NCBI GenBank assembly: GCA_964620045.1
Contig: CAZUJL010000020.1
Coordinates: 10,617-74,616 of the forward strand
Direction: 5' to 3'
DNA from: VFKU01 sp964620045
Lineage (GTDB): Bacteria; Hydrogenedentota; Hydrogenedentia; Hydrogenedentales; GCA-2746185
Length of the DNA: 64,000 nucleotides
Below the pieces are notes generated by a model. The model was given only the letters and a program-made list of their open reading frames with translations. It was not told where the DNA came from and ran no database searches. The translations under genes and the position numbers were made by a program. Positions 55,281 through 63,890 of this stretch are shown in pieces (the stretch's first letter is position 1; each line of letters begins with the position of its first letter).

Positions 55281-55868
55281 TCAGGACAACACGTTGGCCA
55301 GTTCGACCCCGCGCATCGCGGCCACGTCTTCGACGCGGCGCAACTGCTGCAGGCCGTCGAGCGTCGCCCACACGACGTTGGTCGCGTTGGCCGAGCCCAG
55401 GCACTTCGTCAGAATATTCTTATACCCCGCCGCTTCGAGCACGGCGCGCACCGGGCCGCCCGCGACCACGCCCGTACCGAGCGAGGCCGGCTTGAGCAGA
55501 ACGCGCGCCGTATCCGCGCGACCAACGACTTCGTGCGGTACGGTGGTGTTCACCACCGGCACTTCAATCATGTTGCGCTTGGCGCGTTCGAGCGCCTTGC
55601 GGATCGCATCGGGCACTTCGGCCGCCTTGCCCATCGCCGCGCCGACACGGCCTTTGCCGTCGCCGACCACCGCGAGCGCGCTGAAGCTAAACCGGCGTCC
55701 GCCCTTCACGACCTTGGCGACGCGGTAAATCTTCACGACGTCTTCGATGAACTCGGACTCGCGCGCCTCGCGTGAGCGACGCTCGCCGCGATCGCCGCGT
55801 TCGCCACGCTCACCGCGCTCGCCACCGCGACCGCGACCGCCGCCCTTTTTTTCCGGAGGTGTGCCCAC
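55281..55868 (-). CDS. rpsE: 30S ribosomal protein S5 with Arg/Gly/Glu-rich N-terminal extension
   Basis: 195 residues, about 30 longer than usual. The S5 core begins at FIEDVVKIYRVAKVVKGGRR; GDGKGRVGAAMGKAAEVPDA and LKPASLGTGVVAGGPVRAVL follow. The N-terminal 40 residues contain tandem RGE/RGD repeats (GERGERGERGDRGERR). S5 contributes to decoding accuracy. Confidence 0.95.
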   Translation of the reverse strand: MGTPPEKKGGGRGRGGERGERGERGDRGERRSREARESEFIEDVVKIYRVAKVVKGGRRFSFSALAVVGDGKGRVGAAMGKAAEVPDAIRKALERAKRNMIEVPVVNTTVPHEVVGRADTARVLLKPASLGTGVVAGGPVRAVLEAAGYKNILTKCLGSANATNVVWATLDGLQQLRRVEDVAAMRGVELANVLS

Positions 55869-55893
55869 TGTATTTCTCCTACTCTCGCTTCCG

Positions 55894-56247
55894 TTAGAAC
55901 TCGAGACCCGCGGCGCGCGCGGCCTCGGCGAGCGCTTTCACGCGCCCGTGGTACAGCCGGCCGTTACGATCGAACCGCACGGCCTTGATGTTGTTCTTCA
56001 GTGCATTCTCCGCGACCTGCTTGCCCACTTCCGTGGCCGCGGTCACGTTGCCGCCGGTGATCTTCAGCGCCACCGACGAGGCAGACGCAAGCGTGCGGCC
56101 GTTGGTGTCGTCGATCACCTGCGCGTAAATGTGCTTCAACGAGCGACGCACGCTAAGCCGCGGACGATCCGGCGTACCAACAACGCCCTTGCGGCCGCGC
56201 ATCTTGCGCCGTTCGAGTTGGACTGCTTTAACGTTTTTTCTGCCCAT
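55894..56247 (-). CDS. rplR: 50S ribosomal protein L18
   Basis: 117 residues. RPRLSVRRSLKHIYAQVIDD, GRTLASASS and DRNGRLYHGRVKALAEAARA are typical. L18 binds 5S rRNA with L5. It lies between rplF and rpsE. Confidence 0.96.
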   Translation of the reverse strand: MGRKNVKAVQLERRKMRGRKGVVGTPDRPRLSVRRSLKHIYAQVIDDTNGRTLASASSVALKITGGNVTAATEVGKQVAENALKNNIKAVRFDRNGRLYHGRVKALAEAARAAGLEF

Positions 56248-56268
56248 GTCTGTGCTCCAGCCGCCGGA

Positions 56269-56808
56269 TTACTTCGTGCCGGCTTTGCCCACCTTGCGGC
56301 GGACGTATTCACCCTTGTACCGGATACCCTTGCCCTTGTACGGCTCCGGTTTGCGCCACGCGCGGACATCGGCCGCGGCCTGGCCCACTTTCTGTTTATC
56401 GATTCCGATGATCTTGATCGTCGTGTTGCCGTCGACGGCGAACGTGATGCCGGTCGGCGGCGCGATCTTGACCGGGTGGCTGTACCCAAGCGACAACGTC
56501 AGGCTTTTGCCTTCCAGCGCCGCGCGGTAACCGACACCCTGGATTTCCAGGGTTTTCTCGAAGCCTTCCGTGACGCCGGTGATCATGTTCGACACCAGCG
56601 CGCGGATCAGGCCGTGCTTGGCGCGCGTGGCGGGCCGATCGTTCGGCCGCGCGACGTGCACTTCGCCATCGGCGATGCTGAGCGTCATGCTCGGATCGAA
56701 ATCCTGCTCCAGCGTGCCCTTCGGGCCCGTGATCTTGACCTTGCCGGAGCCAACATCCACCTTGACCCCACCGGGGATCGGGACGGGCAATCTTCCAATT
56801 CGCGACAT
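56269..56808 (-). CDS. rplF: 50S ribosomal protein L6
   Basis: 179 residues. MSRIGRLPVPIPGGVKVDVG, the IQGVGYRAALEGKSLTLSLG repeat junction and EPYKGKGIRYKGEYVRRKVG near the C-terminus identify L6. Confidence 0.97.
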   Translation of the reverse strand: MSRIGRLPVPIPGGVKVDVGSGKVKITGPKGTLEQDFDPSMTLSIADGEVHVARPNDRPATRAKHGLIRALVSNMITGVTEGFEKTLEIQGVGYRAALEGKSLTLSLGYSHPVKIAPPTGITFAVDGNTTIKIIGIDKQKVGQAAADVRAWRKPEPYKGKGIRYKGEYVRRKVGKAGTK

Positions 56809-56837
56809 CGTTCAGTTCCTCGTTCAGTCGTCTGGGG

Positions 56838-57239
56838 TTACCAGACCTCGCAAAGTATTTCGCCGCCCACGTTTTCCTTACGCGCGCGCTTGTCGGTCAT
56901 CACGCCGTGCGACGTCGTGAGGATCGACACGCCCAGGCCACTGCGCACCATGCGCTTGTCCTTGGTGTGCTTGTACACGCGCAGGCTCGGCTTGCTCACC
57001 CGGCGAATTTCCGTAATCACCGGCGTGCGTTCTTCGCCGGTGTATTTGAGCTGGATGTTCAAAAAACCCTGCTTGTCGTCGGCTTCGCGGTCATACCCGC
57101 GAATGAAACCTTCTTCCGCAAGCACGCGGCACAGCTCGGCCTTGAGGTTCGAGGCCGGCACGCGCACGGTCGGGAATTTCGCGCCCGAAGCGTTGCGGAT
57201 GCAGGTAAGCAAATCGGCGATGGGATCGGTCACTGACAT
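56838..57239 (-). CDS. rpsH: 30S ribosomal protein S8
   Basis: 133 residues. DPIADLLTCIRNA at the start and GLGVSILTTSHGVMTDKRAR near the end, ending GGEILCEVW. S8 organises the 16S central domain and in many bacteria regulates the spc operon. Confidence 0.97.
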   Translation of the reverse strand: MSVTDPIADLLTCIRNASGAKFPTVRVPASNLKAELCRVLAEEGFIRGYDREADDKQGFLNIQLKYTGEERTPVITEIRRVSKPSLRVYKHTKDKRMVRSGLGVSILTTSHGVMTDKRARKENVGGEILCEVW

Positions 57240-57267
57240 GGTTGCGTCACCTTCATGTTTCCTGTTG

Positions 57268-57453
57268 TTACCAACTCGACTTCGTCACGCCGGGCAACTT
57301 GCCCTCGAGCGCCAGCGTGCGGAAGCAAATACGGCACAGCTGAAACTGCCGCAAGTAGGCGCGCGCGCGGCCGCACTTCTTGCAGCGGGTGTAGGCCCGC
57401 ACCTTGAACTTCGGCGGACGCTTCATTTTTGCGAGTTGCGATTTCTTGGCCAC
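57268..57453 (-). CDS. rpsN: 30S ribosomal protein S14, zinc-binding type Z
   Basis: 61 residues with CKKCGRARAYLRQFQLCRIC, giving the C-x2-C-x12-C-x2-C zinc site of the short S14 form. The ending GVTKSSW is standard. Short, zinc-dependent S14 lies at its normal place after rplE. Confidence 0.97.
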   Translation of the reverse strand: MAKKSQLAKMKRPPKFKVRAYTRCKKCGRARAYLRQFQLCRICFRTLALEGKLPGVTKSSW

Positions 57454-57468
57454 AAATGGCTCCTAAAC

Positions 57469-58020
57469 TTAGTTCTGCCGCTGGAACGGCATGCCCAACT
57501 GGTCCAGCAATTCATAACTGGCTTCCCGGCTCGCCGGGTTCTTCAGCACGAACGTAATGTTCATGCCTCGTGTCTTTTCAATCGAATCCACTTTCAGATC
57601 CGGGAAAATCGTCTGTTCGCGCAGGCCCAGCGTGTAGTTGCCGTCCTTGTCGAAGCTCTTGCGCGGCACGCCGCGGAAGTCGCGGATACGCGGCATCGCC
57701 ATGTTGAACAGGCGATCCAGGAACTCGTACATGCGCGCGCCGCGCAGCGTCACGGTGCAACCGATCTTCTGGCCTTCGCGCAACTTGAAGTTCGAAATCG
57801 ACTTCTTCGCGCGGCGGATCGTCGGCTTCTGGCCGGTAATCACGGTCAGTTCGGCGACCGCGATTTCGAGCATGCGCGGTTCCTGTGTGGCTTCACCCAC
57901 ACCGATATTGATGACCACCTTGTCGAGCCGCGGCACCTGCATGATGTTCGAGTAGTTGTATTTCTTCTGCAGGGCCGGGACGATCTCGGCGGTGTATCGT
58001 TCCTGAAGTCGAGCTTTCAC
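57469..58020 (-). CDS. rplE: 50S ribosomal protein L5
   Basis: 183 residues. MQVPRLDKVVINIGVGEA, ITGQKPTIRRAKKSISNFKL and LRGARMYEFLDRLFNMAMPR are conserved. Binds 5S rRNA. Start overlaps the rplX stop by 4 bp. Confidence 0.97.
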   Translation of the reverse strand: MKARLQERYTAEIVPALQKKYNYSNIMQVPRLDKVVINIGVGEATQEPRMLEIAVAELTVITGQKPTIRRAKKSISNFKLREGQKIGCTVTLRGARMYEFLDRLFNMAMPRIRDFRGVPRKSFDKDGNYTLGLREQTIFPDLKVDSIEKTRGMNITFVLKNPASREASYELLDQLGMPFQRQN

Positions 58021-58358
58021 GACCGGCGCTCCCTCTCGTTTTCCTTAACGGTCTCGCCGTTGATCTTGTACACGCGGACCCGCTTGCCGTCCTTCAGCGT
58101 GCGGCGCACGATCGGGCTCGGCTTGTCGGCCGACTCGCACCACGGCATCACCTTGCTGACGTGGATCGGGCCTTCCCGTTCGATAATGCCGCCCTGCTGG
58201 TTCTTGGCCGTGGGGCGCATGTGCTTCTTGATCATGTTGACGCCTTCGACGGTCACGCGATTGTTCGCGCGATCCACCGAGAGCACCTTGCCGTGCTTGC
58301 CGTGATACCGGGAATCCCCGGCAATCACTTGCACCGTATCGCCTTTACGAATGTTCAT
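58017..58358 (-). CDS. rplX: 50S ribosomal protein L24
   Basis: 113 residues from the ATG at 58358 after GAGGGC. MNIRKGDTVQVIAGDSRYHG contains the KOW motif; VEGVNMIKKHMRPTAKNQQG and IIEREGPIHVSKVM follow. The longer open frame upstream lies inside rplN and is rejected. Confidence 0.95.
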   Translation of the reverse strand: MNIRKGDTVQVIAGDSRYHGKHGKVLSVDRANNRVTVEGVNMIKKHMRPTAKNQQGGIIEREGPIHVSKVMPWCESADKPSPIVRRTLKDGKRVRVYKINGETVKENERERRS

Positions 58359-58372
58359 CTCGCCCTCTTTCC

Positions 58373-58741
58373 TCACACCACTTCCGGCGCCAGCGACACG
58401 ATTCGCAGGTAGCCCCTGTCGCGCAGTTCGCGCGGGACCGGCCCGAAAATGCGCGTACCGCGCGGTTCTTTTTGTGCATTGATCAGCACCGCCGCGTTTG
58501 TATCGAAGCGGATGACGCTGCCGTCGGCGCGCTTCGTGTCCTGACGCATACGCACGATCACGGCCTTGACCACTTCGCCCTTCTTCACCGGCGAATTCGG
58601 GATCGCGTCCTTCACGGAGCAGGTGATGATGTCGCCCAAGCGGCCATAACGCCGGCTCGTGCCACCCATCACCTGACACACGCGGATCCGGCGCGCGCCG
58701 GAGTTGTCCGCGACTTCCAGGTTCGACATCAGCTGTATCAT
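58373..58741 (-). CDS. rplN: 50S ribosomal protein L14
   Basis: 122 residues. MIQLMSNLEVADNSGARRIR, KKGEVVKAVIVR and GTRIFGPVPRELRDRGYLRI are canonical. It marks the beginning of the spc block. Confidence 0.97.
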   Translation of the reverse strand: MIQLMSNLEVADNSGARRIRVCQVMGGTSRRYGRLGDIITCSVKDAIPNSPVKKGEVVKAVIVRMRQDTKRADGSVIRFDTNAAVLINAQKEPRGTRIFGPVPRELRDRGYLRIVSLAPEVV

Positions 58742-58771
58742 GATTCCGTCCTTCTCAACCGAACGCCGGCC

Positions 58772-59029
58772 TTAGTCGGCCCGCTTTACGATTTCGACCA
58801 GTTCCCAACGCTTCAATTTGCTCAGCGGCCGGGTCTCGCGGATGCGGACCAGATCGCCAATCTTGCATTCGCTCTTCGGATCGTCCGCGTAGAACTTCTT
58901 GCTGCGCGTCGTCGCCTTCTTGTACAGCGGGTGCGCGTAGGAGCGGTCGATCTGCACGGCAATGGTCTTTTGCATCTTGTTGCTGACCACTACGCCGGTG
59001 CGTTCTTTGCGGTGTCCACGTTCAGACAT
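58772..59029 (-). CDS. rpsQ: 30S ribosomal protein S17
   Basis: 85 residues. RKERTGVVVSNKMQKTIAVQ, HPLYKKATTRSKKFYADD and GDLVRIRETRPLSKLKRWEL identify this 16S-binding OB-fold protein. Confidence 0.97.
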   Translation of the reverse strand: MSERGHRKERTGVVVSNKMQKTIAVQIDRSYAHPLYKKATTRSKKFYADDPKSECKIGDLVRIRETRPLSKLKRWELVEIVKRAD

Positions 59030-59035
59030 GTGACC

Positions 59036-59239
59036 CTATGCTCCTGCGGCCGCGCGGGCGCGCTCGTTCAAAATCGTGTGAATCCGGGCGATGTCCTTGC
59101 GGGCATTGCGCGACGACTTCACGTTATCGACCACACCCGTGGCCATCTGCAGCCGGAAGTGCATCAGGTCGTCGGTCTTCTCGACGATCAGCGCCTTCAG
59201 TTCGGCGTCGGTCTTGTCTCTCAGTTCGTTGGCTTTCAC
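59036..59239 (-). CDS. rpmC: 50S ribosomal protein L29
   Basis: 67 residues from a GTG at 59239, about five bases after GGAGAGG. ELRDKTDAELKALIVEKTDD and LMHFRLQMATGVVDN then SRNARKDIARIHTILNERA are typical. The longer open frame upstream lies inside rplP. Confidence 0.94.
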   Translation of the reverse strand: MKANELRDKTDAELKALIVEKTDDLMHFRLQMATGVVDNVKSSRNARKDIARIHTILNERARAAAGA

Positions 59240-59253
59240 AATCGCCTCTCCGT

Positions 59254-59661
59254 TCAGCCGCGCTTCACAAATTGCGTCTTGAGCGGCAGCTTGTGGCCCG
59301 CCAGACGCACCGCCTCGCGCGCGAGATCTTCCGGAATGCCTTCCAGCTCGAACATCACGCGGCCTGGCTTCACCACGGCCACCCACATTTCGGGCGCGCC
59401 TTTACCTTTACCCATTCGGACTTCAGCCGGCTTCTTCGTGATCGGCTTGTCCGGAAACACGCGGATCCAAATCTTGCCGCCGCGCTTCACCGTGCGGGTG
59501 AGCGCGATACGCGCGGCTTCAATCTGCCGCGACGTGATCCAGCCGTCCTGCAAACTCTTCAGGCCGTATTCGCCGAAGTCCACCTTCGTGCCGCCTTTGG
59601 CCATACCGCTGCGGCGGCCGCGTTGGACTTTGCGGAACTTGGCCCGCTTGGGCATCATCAT
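59254..59661 (-). CDS. rplP: 50S ribosomal protein L16
   Basis: 135 residues (MPK start at 59655 also possible). MPKRAKFRKVQRGRRSGMAK, FGEYGLKSLQDGWITSRQIE and GGKIWIRVFPDKPITKKPAE are conserved. L16 positions tRNA at the A site. Confidence 0.96.
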   Translation of the reverse strand: MMMPKRAKFRKVQRGRRSGMAKGGTKVDFGEYGLKSLQDGWITSRQIEAARIALTRTVKRGGKIWIRVFPDKPITKKPAEVRMGKGKGAPEMWVAVVKPGRVMFELEGIPEDLAREAVRLAGHKLPLKTQFVKRG

Positions 59662-59663
59662 GA

Positions 59664-60407
59664 TCAGCTACCCCGCTCGCTGCGGCCACCGGGAGCACGC
59701 TCGCCACCGCTGGTCGCCGTGGCGCCGCGACGCCGGCGCGAACCGGCCTCCGCATCACCGCTCAGCCCGGTCACCATCTCACCAGGCGCCAATTCACCGT
59801 GATAAATCCAGCACTTCACGCCGATCGTGCCGTAGGTCGTGAACGCCGTCGCCTGGCCGTAATCCACATCCGCGCGAAGCGTATGCAGCGGCACGCTGCC
59901 TTCGCGAGTCTGCTCGGTGCGGGCAATTTCCGCGCCGTTCAAGCGGCCCGACACGCGCAAGCGCACGCCGAGCGCGCCCAGGCGAATGGTGTTCTGCATG
60001 GCCTTCTTCATCGCGCGGCGGAACGCAATGCGGCGCTCCAGCTGCGATGCGATGTTTTCCGACACGAGCTGCGCGTTCAGTTCCGGCGTCAACACTTCGT
60101 GAATGTTGATCAGCAGTTCGCGGCCGGTCAGCAGCTCGAGCTCGTGGCGCAGCTTGTCCACTTCCGCGCCGCGCTGGCCGATGACCAGACCCGGACGCGC
60201 CGTGAAGATGTGCACCTTCGCCTTTTTGCCGGCGCGCTCGATGTCGATGCGCGCGACTTGTGTGCTGTACAGGCGCTTCTTAATGTAGTCGCGCAGCTTG
60301 AGGTCCTCGTGCAGCAACTGAGCGTAGTTCTTGTTCGCGAACCACACCGAGCTCCACGTCCGGATCACGCCGGTTCGGAACCCTATCGGATGGACTTTTT
60401 GGCCCAC
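59664..60407 (-). CDS. rpsC: 30S ribosomal protein S3
   Basis: 247 residues from a GTG at 60407 just after AAGGAGAGG; the longer frame to 60542 lies inside rplV. VGQKVHPIGFRTGVIRTWSS opens the protein; the KH domain shows VHIFTARPGLVIGQRGAEVD. The C-terminal 30 residues are Arg/Gly/Ser-rich (GSRRRRGATATSGGERAPGG). Confidence 0.95.
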   Translation of the reverse strand: MGQKVHPIGFRTGVIRTWSSVWFANKNYAQLLHEDLKLRDYIKKRLYSTQVARIDIERAGKKAKVHIFTARPGLVIGQRGAEVDKLRHELELLTGRELLINIHEVLTPELNAQLVSENIASQLERRIAFRRAMKKAMQNTIRLGALGVRLRVSGRLNGAEIARTEQTREGSVPLHTLRADVDYGQATAFTTYGTIGVKCWIYHGELAPGEMVTGLSGDAEAGSRRRRGATATSGGERAPGGRSERGS

Positions 60408-60435
60408 GTGCCTCTCCTTAAATCTCGCCGGCTTT

Positions 60436-60780
60436 TCAGCCGATTTCCAGGTAAATGTGACTAGACCGTTTGCGAATCGGCAGCGCGCGACCACGGCACG
60501 ACGGCTGGAACCGGCGCAACTTGATGCCTTCGCCGATTTCAATCCGCGTAACCTTCATCGCGTCCGTATCAATGCGCTCGCGCTTTTCCGCGGCGGCCGT
60601 TTCGGCGTTTGCCACTGCCGACTCAAGCACCTTGCGGATGATGGGCGCGCTCGCCTTTTCCGTGAACTGCAAAATGGCACGGGCATCGGACACCTTCTTG
60701 CCGCGGATCTGATCCGCGACGAGGCGGACCTTGCGCGGCGGGATGCCGACTTGCATTGCTTTAGCCTTCGCTGCTGCCAT
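60436..60780 (-). CDS. rplV: 50S ribosomal protein L22
   Basis: 114 residues. IPPRKVRLVADQIRGKKVSD, ARAILQFTEKASAPIIRKVL and FQPSCRGRALPIRKRSSHIY, the tunnel-lining hairpin region. Lies between rpsS and rpsC. Confidence 0.97.
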   Translation of the reverse strand: MAAAKAKAMQVGIPPRKVRLVADQIRGKKVSDARAILQFTEKASAPIIRKVLESAVANAETAAAEKRERIDTDAMKVTRIEIGEGIKLRRFQPSCRGRALPIRKRSSHIYLEIG

Positions 60781-60792
60781 GGGTCCTTACTC

Positions 60793-61089
60793 CTACGACT
60801 TGCCCGTCGGGGACGCCGTCGCGGCGGCCTTGATGCCGGGGTGCGCCTTGAACGTGCGCGTCGGCGCGAACTCGCCCAGCTTGTGTCCCACCATGTTTTC
60901 AGTCACGAACACCGGAATGAACGCCCGGCCGTTGTGCACCGCAAGCGTGAGCCCCACCATTTCGGGCGTCACGGTGCTGCGCCGCGACCAAGTGCGGATC
61001 GCCTTGCGATCGTTGGTCGCCTGGGCCTTTTCAGCCTTGCGCACCAGCGAGTCGTCGACGAACGGGCCTTTTTTAATCGAACGTGACAC
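60793..61089 (-). CDS. rpsS: 30S ribosomal protein S19
   Basis: 98 residues. MSRSIKKGPFVDDSLVRKAE and RRSTVTPEMVGLTLAVHNGR, then FIPVFVTENMVGHKLGEFAP. Binds 16S rRNA with S13. Confidence 0.97.
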   Translation of the reverse strand: MSRSIKKGPFVDDSLVRKAEKAQATNDRKAIRTWSRRSTVTPEMVGLTLAVHNGRAFIPVFVTENMVGHKLGEFAPTRTFKAHPGIKAAATASPTGKS

Positions 61090-61099
61090 GGTTTATCTC

Positions 61100-61939
61100 C
61101 TACGCGCCGCGCGCGTTCTTGCGCCGGCGGATAATCAAATGATCCGACCGGTGCCGACGTTTGCGGGTCTTGAAACCTTTGGTCTTCACGCCCCACGGCG
61201 TGACCGGGTGACGACCGCCGGATGTACGGCCTTCGCCGCCGCCGTGCGGATGGTCGACCGGGTTCATCGCGACGCCGCGCACGCGGGGCCGCTGACCCAT
61301 CCAGCGCGAACGACCGGCTTTACCGATCGACACGTTGATGTGATCTTCGTTACCTACTTCGCCGATGGTCGCGCGGCATTCGCGCTTCACGCGGCGCATT
61401 TCGCCGGACGGCAGACGCAAGGCCACATACTCGCCTTCCTTGCCGAGCACCTGGCAGCTATTGCCGGCGGACCGGCTGAGCTGGGCGCCACGGCCCGGAG
61501 CAAGCTCCACGCAATGCACCATCATGCCGAGCGGGATATTTTCCAACGCCATGCAGTGGCCAACTTCGAATTGCGCTTGCGGGCCGCTCATCAACTTGGC
61601 GCCGACGGCCAACTGCTTCGGCGCGATGATGTAGCGCTTCTCGCCGTCCGCGTACGTCAGCAGCGCGATGCGCGCCGTGCGGTTCGGATCGTATTCAAGC
61701 GCGCTCACGACGCACTGGATGCCGTCCTTGTCGCGCTTGTAGTCAATCTTGCGGTAAAGACGCTTGTGGCCGCCGCCGCGACGACGCGCGGTGATGCGGC
61801 CGTTGTTGTTGCGGCCGGCCGGGTCGTGCAGGAACTCGGTCAGGCCCTTCTCCGGACGCTTCTTGGTGAGGTCTGAAAAGTCCTCTACCGTGAGCGCCCG
61901 GCGGCTTGCCGAGGTCGGTTTAAATCGTTTCAAGGGCAC
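61100..61939 (-). CDS. rplB: 50S ribosomal protein L2
   Basis: 279 residues. KRFKPTSASRRALTVEDFSD, GRITARRRGGGHKRLYRKID, GDKIELI-type regions are in neighbours, while NPVDHPHGGGEGRTSGGRHP with the peptidyl-transferase-proximal His is clear here. L2 joins the subunits. Confidence 0.97.
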   Translation of the reverse strand: MPLKRFKPTSASRRALTVEDFSDLTKKRPEKGLTEFLHDPAGRNNNGRITARRRGGGHKRLYRKIDYKRDKDGIQCVVSALEYDPNRTARIALLTYADGEKRYIIAPKQLAVGAKLMSGPQAQFEVGHCMALENIPLGMMVHCVELAPGRGAQLSRSAGNSCQVLGKEGEYVALRLPSGEMRRVKRECRATIGEVGNEDHINVSIGKAGRSRWMGQRPRVRGVAMNPVDHPHGGGEGRTSGGRHPVTPWGVKTKGFKTRKRRHRSDHLIIRRRKNARGA

Positions 61940-61952
61940 GGGTCCGTCTCCG

Positions 61953-62249
61953 TTAAATCAGTTCGATCTTGTCGCCAGCGCGCAAGGTCACGATGGCTTT
62001 TTTCCATTTCGGCGTGGTGCCGCCGTGCAGCGACATGCCGCGGCGCTTCACCTTGCCGTCGTAATTCATGGTGTTCACCTGCGTCACCTGGACATCAGGC
62101 CACTGCTTCTCCACGGCGTCCTTGATCTGCTTCTTGTTCGCGCGCGGATCGACTTTGAATGTGTACTTGTTGTGCGCCGAGGTCTGGATCGTCGCTTCTT
62201 CCGACAGCACCGGCGACTTGATGACGTGGTACGGATGGTTGCCGTTCAT
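61953..62249 (-). CDS. rplW: 50S ribosomal protein L23
   Basis: 98 residues from the ATG at 62249, overlapping rplD by 4 bp. HVIKSPVLSEEATIQTSAHN, KYTFKVDPRANKKQIKDAVE and RGMSLHGGTTPKWKKAIVTL identify L23, which docks trigger factor and SRP. The longer frame is inside rplD. Confidence 0.95.
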   Translation of the reverse strand: MNGNHPYHVIKSPVLSEEATIQTSAHNKYTFKVDPRANKKQIKDAVEKQWPDVQVTQVNTMNYDGKVKRRGMSLHGGTTPKWKKAIVTLRAGDKIELI

Positions 62250-62872
62250 GAGAGGCGCTCCTCGAGGCGCTTCAGCGCGTCCTTGAACACAATCACGCGG
62301 CGCGCGTTCAGCACATCGACCGCGTTCAGATCGCCCGCCGTGCGGACGGTCAATCCCGAGAGGTTGCGGACCGACGCGATCAGGTTCTTGTCGTGATCCG
62401 GCGCGACGATCAGAGTCTTGCGGCCTTCCGGCGCAAGCTTGGTCACCAGATCCGCCACCGGCTTGGCCTTCGGCGTCGTGCCCTTCATGCCTTCCACCAC
62501 GCACAACGCCTCGTTGCGCACGCGATCGCTCAGCATGCAGCACAGGGCCTTGCGGCGCATCTTCAGGTTCACGTCCTTGCGGTAGCTGCGCGGATGGGGA
62601 CCCCACACCGTGCCGCCGCCCTTCATTTGCGGTTCGCGGATCGAGCCGTGGCGGGCGTTACCCGTGCCCTTCTGGGCATAGGGCTTCTTGCCGCCGCCGC
62701 TGACGTCTTTGCGGGTCTTGGTGTCGTGCGTACCGGCGCGCTTGTTGCCCAGGAGCACCATGGCCACCTGGTGCACCAAGCCGTCGTTCGGCTCAACGTC
62801 GAACACGGCCTTGTTGAGCTGCACGCGGGCCGCTTCGGACCCGTCGGATTTATACATGCGTGCGGACGCCAT
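62246..62872 (-). CDS. rplD: 50S ribosomal protein L4
   Basis: 208 residues. HDTKTRKDVSGGGKKPYAQK, GTGNARHGSIREPQMKGGGT and VWGPHPRSYRKDVNLKMRRK are the conserved tunnel loop. In E. coli L4 also represses the S10 operon; not testable here. Starts 1 bp overlapping rplC. Confidence 0.97.
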   Translation of the reverse strand: MASARMYKSDGSEAARVQLNKAVFDVEPNDGLVHQVAMVLLGNKRAGTHDTKTRKDVSGGGKKPYAQKGTGNARHGSIREPQMKGGGTVWGPHPRSYRKDVNLKMRRKALCCMLSDRVRNEALCVVEGMKGTTPKAKPVADLVTKLAPEGRKTLIVAPDHDKNLIASVRNLSGLTVRTAGDLNAVDVLNARRVIVFKDALKRLEERLS

Positions 62873-63507
62873 TACTTCTTCCCTTTCGTCGTCTTGCGCA
62901 CGGTGACGATGCCGCCGGGCGCGCCCGGGATCGCGCCGCGCACAATGATCAGATTGCGGTCGGCGTCCACGTTCACGACTTCGAGGTTGCGCACCGTCGT
63001 GCGCTCCATGCCCATGTGGCCCGGCATGCGCTTGTTCGGATACACCTTGGCCGGCGTCTGGCGCTGACCGATCGAACCGGCCGCGCGATGGAACATCGAG
63101 CCGTGAGAGCCCGGACCGCCCGCGAAATGGTGACGTTTCACCACGCCCTGGAAGCCCTTGCCCTTCGACACGCCGCAGATATCCACGCGGTCGCCGGCGT
63201 TAAAAATGTTCGCCTTTACTTCGTCGCCCGCCTTCAGCGCGCTGTCCGAAGCCACACGTACTTCCTGCAGCTTCTTCTTCGGCGCGACGCCGGCTTTCGT
63301 GAAGTGGCCCTTCAGCGGTTTGTTGCAGCGCGACTCTTTCAAGTCACCATACCCAAGCTGCACGGCGTCATAGCCGTCGTGCTCTTTGGTCTTGCGCTGC
63401 ACCACCATGCACGGGCCGGCTTCCAGCACCGTCACATCAATCCACCGGCCATCGCCGGTGAACAGACGAGTCATGCCCAGTTTTTTTCCAATCAATCCGT
63501 CAACCAT
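62872..63507 (-). CDS. rplC: 50S ribosomal protein L3
   Basis: 211 residues. MVDGLIGKKLGMTRLFTGDG, GVSKGKGFQGVVKRHHFAGG and HRAAGSIGQRQTPAKVYPNK are diagnostic. Lies between rpsJ and rplD. Confidence 0.97.
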   Translation of the reverse strand: MVDGLIGKKLGMTRLFTGDGRWIDVTVLEAGPCMVVQRKTKEHDGYDAVQLGYGDLKESRCNKPLKGHFTKAGVAPKKKLQEVRVASDSALKAGDEVKANIFNAGDRVDICGVSKGKGFQGVVKRHHFAGGPGSHGSMFHRAAGSIGQRQTPAKVYPNKRMPGHMGMERTTVRNLEVVNVDADRNLIIVRGAIPGAPGGIVTVRKTTKGKK

Positions 63508-63531
63508 CGCTCAGTCTCAATCTGGTCCCGG

Positions 63532-63846
63532 TTACTTTTGCTTGATTTCGACGTCTACCCCGGCCGGAAGATCGAGCTTCATCAGCGCGTCCACGGTCTG
63601 GGCGGTCGGGTTCTGTATGTCCAGCAGACGCTTGTGCGTCCGCATTTCGAACTGTTCGCGCGACTTCTTGTCGATGTGCGGCGAGCGGTTCACCGTAATC
63701 TTGCGGATGGCCTGGGGCAGAGGAATCGGCCCCACGACGCCCGCGCCGGTGCGCTGCGCGGCCTGCACGATCTCCTGCGTGGACTGATCCAGCAGGCGGT
63801 GATCGTAGGCCCGCAACTTGATGCGGATTCGGTTGTTCATGGCCAT
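63532..63846 (-). CDS. rpsJ: 30S ribosomal protein S10
   Basis: 104 residues (alternative start at 63840). RIRIKLRAYDHRLLDQSTQE, GPIPLPQAIRKITVNRSPHI and QFEMRTHKRLLDI are conserved. S10 heads the operon and is also an antitermination factor (NusE). Confidence 0.97.
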   Translation of the reverse strand: MAMNNRIRIKLRAYDHRLLDQSTQEIVQAAQRTGAGVVGPIPLPQAIRKITVNRSPHIDKKSREQFEMRTHKRLLDIQNPTAQTVDALMKLDLPAGVDVEIKQK

Positions 63847-63890
63847 CTTCGTGCTCGCTCCAATTCAGCCGGCGCCACTGCGCCGGGATT

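Noticed and set aside
55747..58305. 852-residue open frame antisense to ribosomal genes
   Set aside because: It runs opposite rpsE through rplX, all of which are certain. Long antisense frames are expected in GC-rich DNA.
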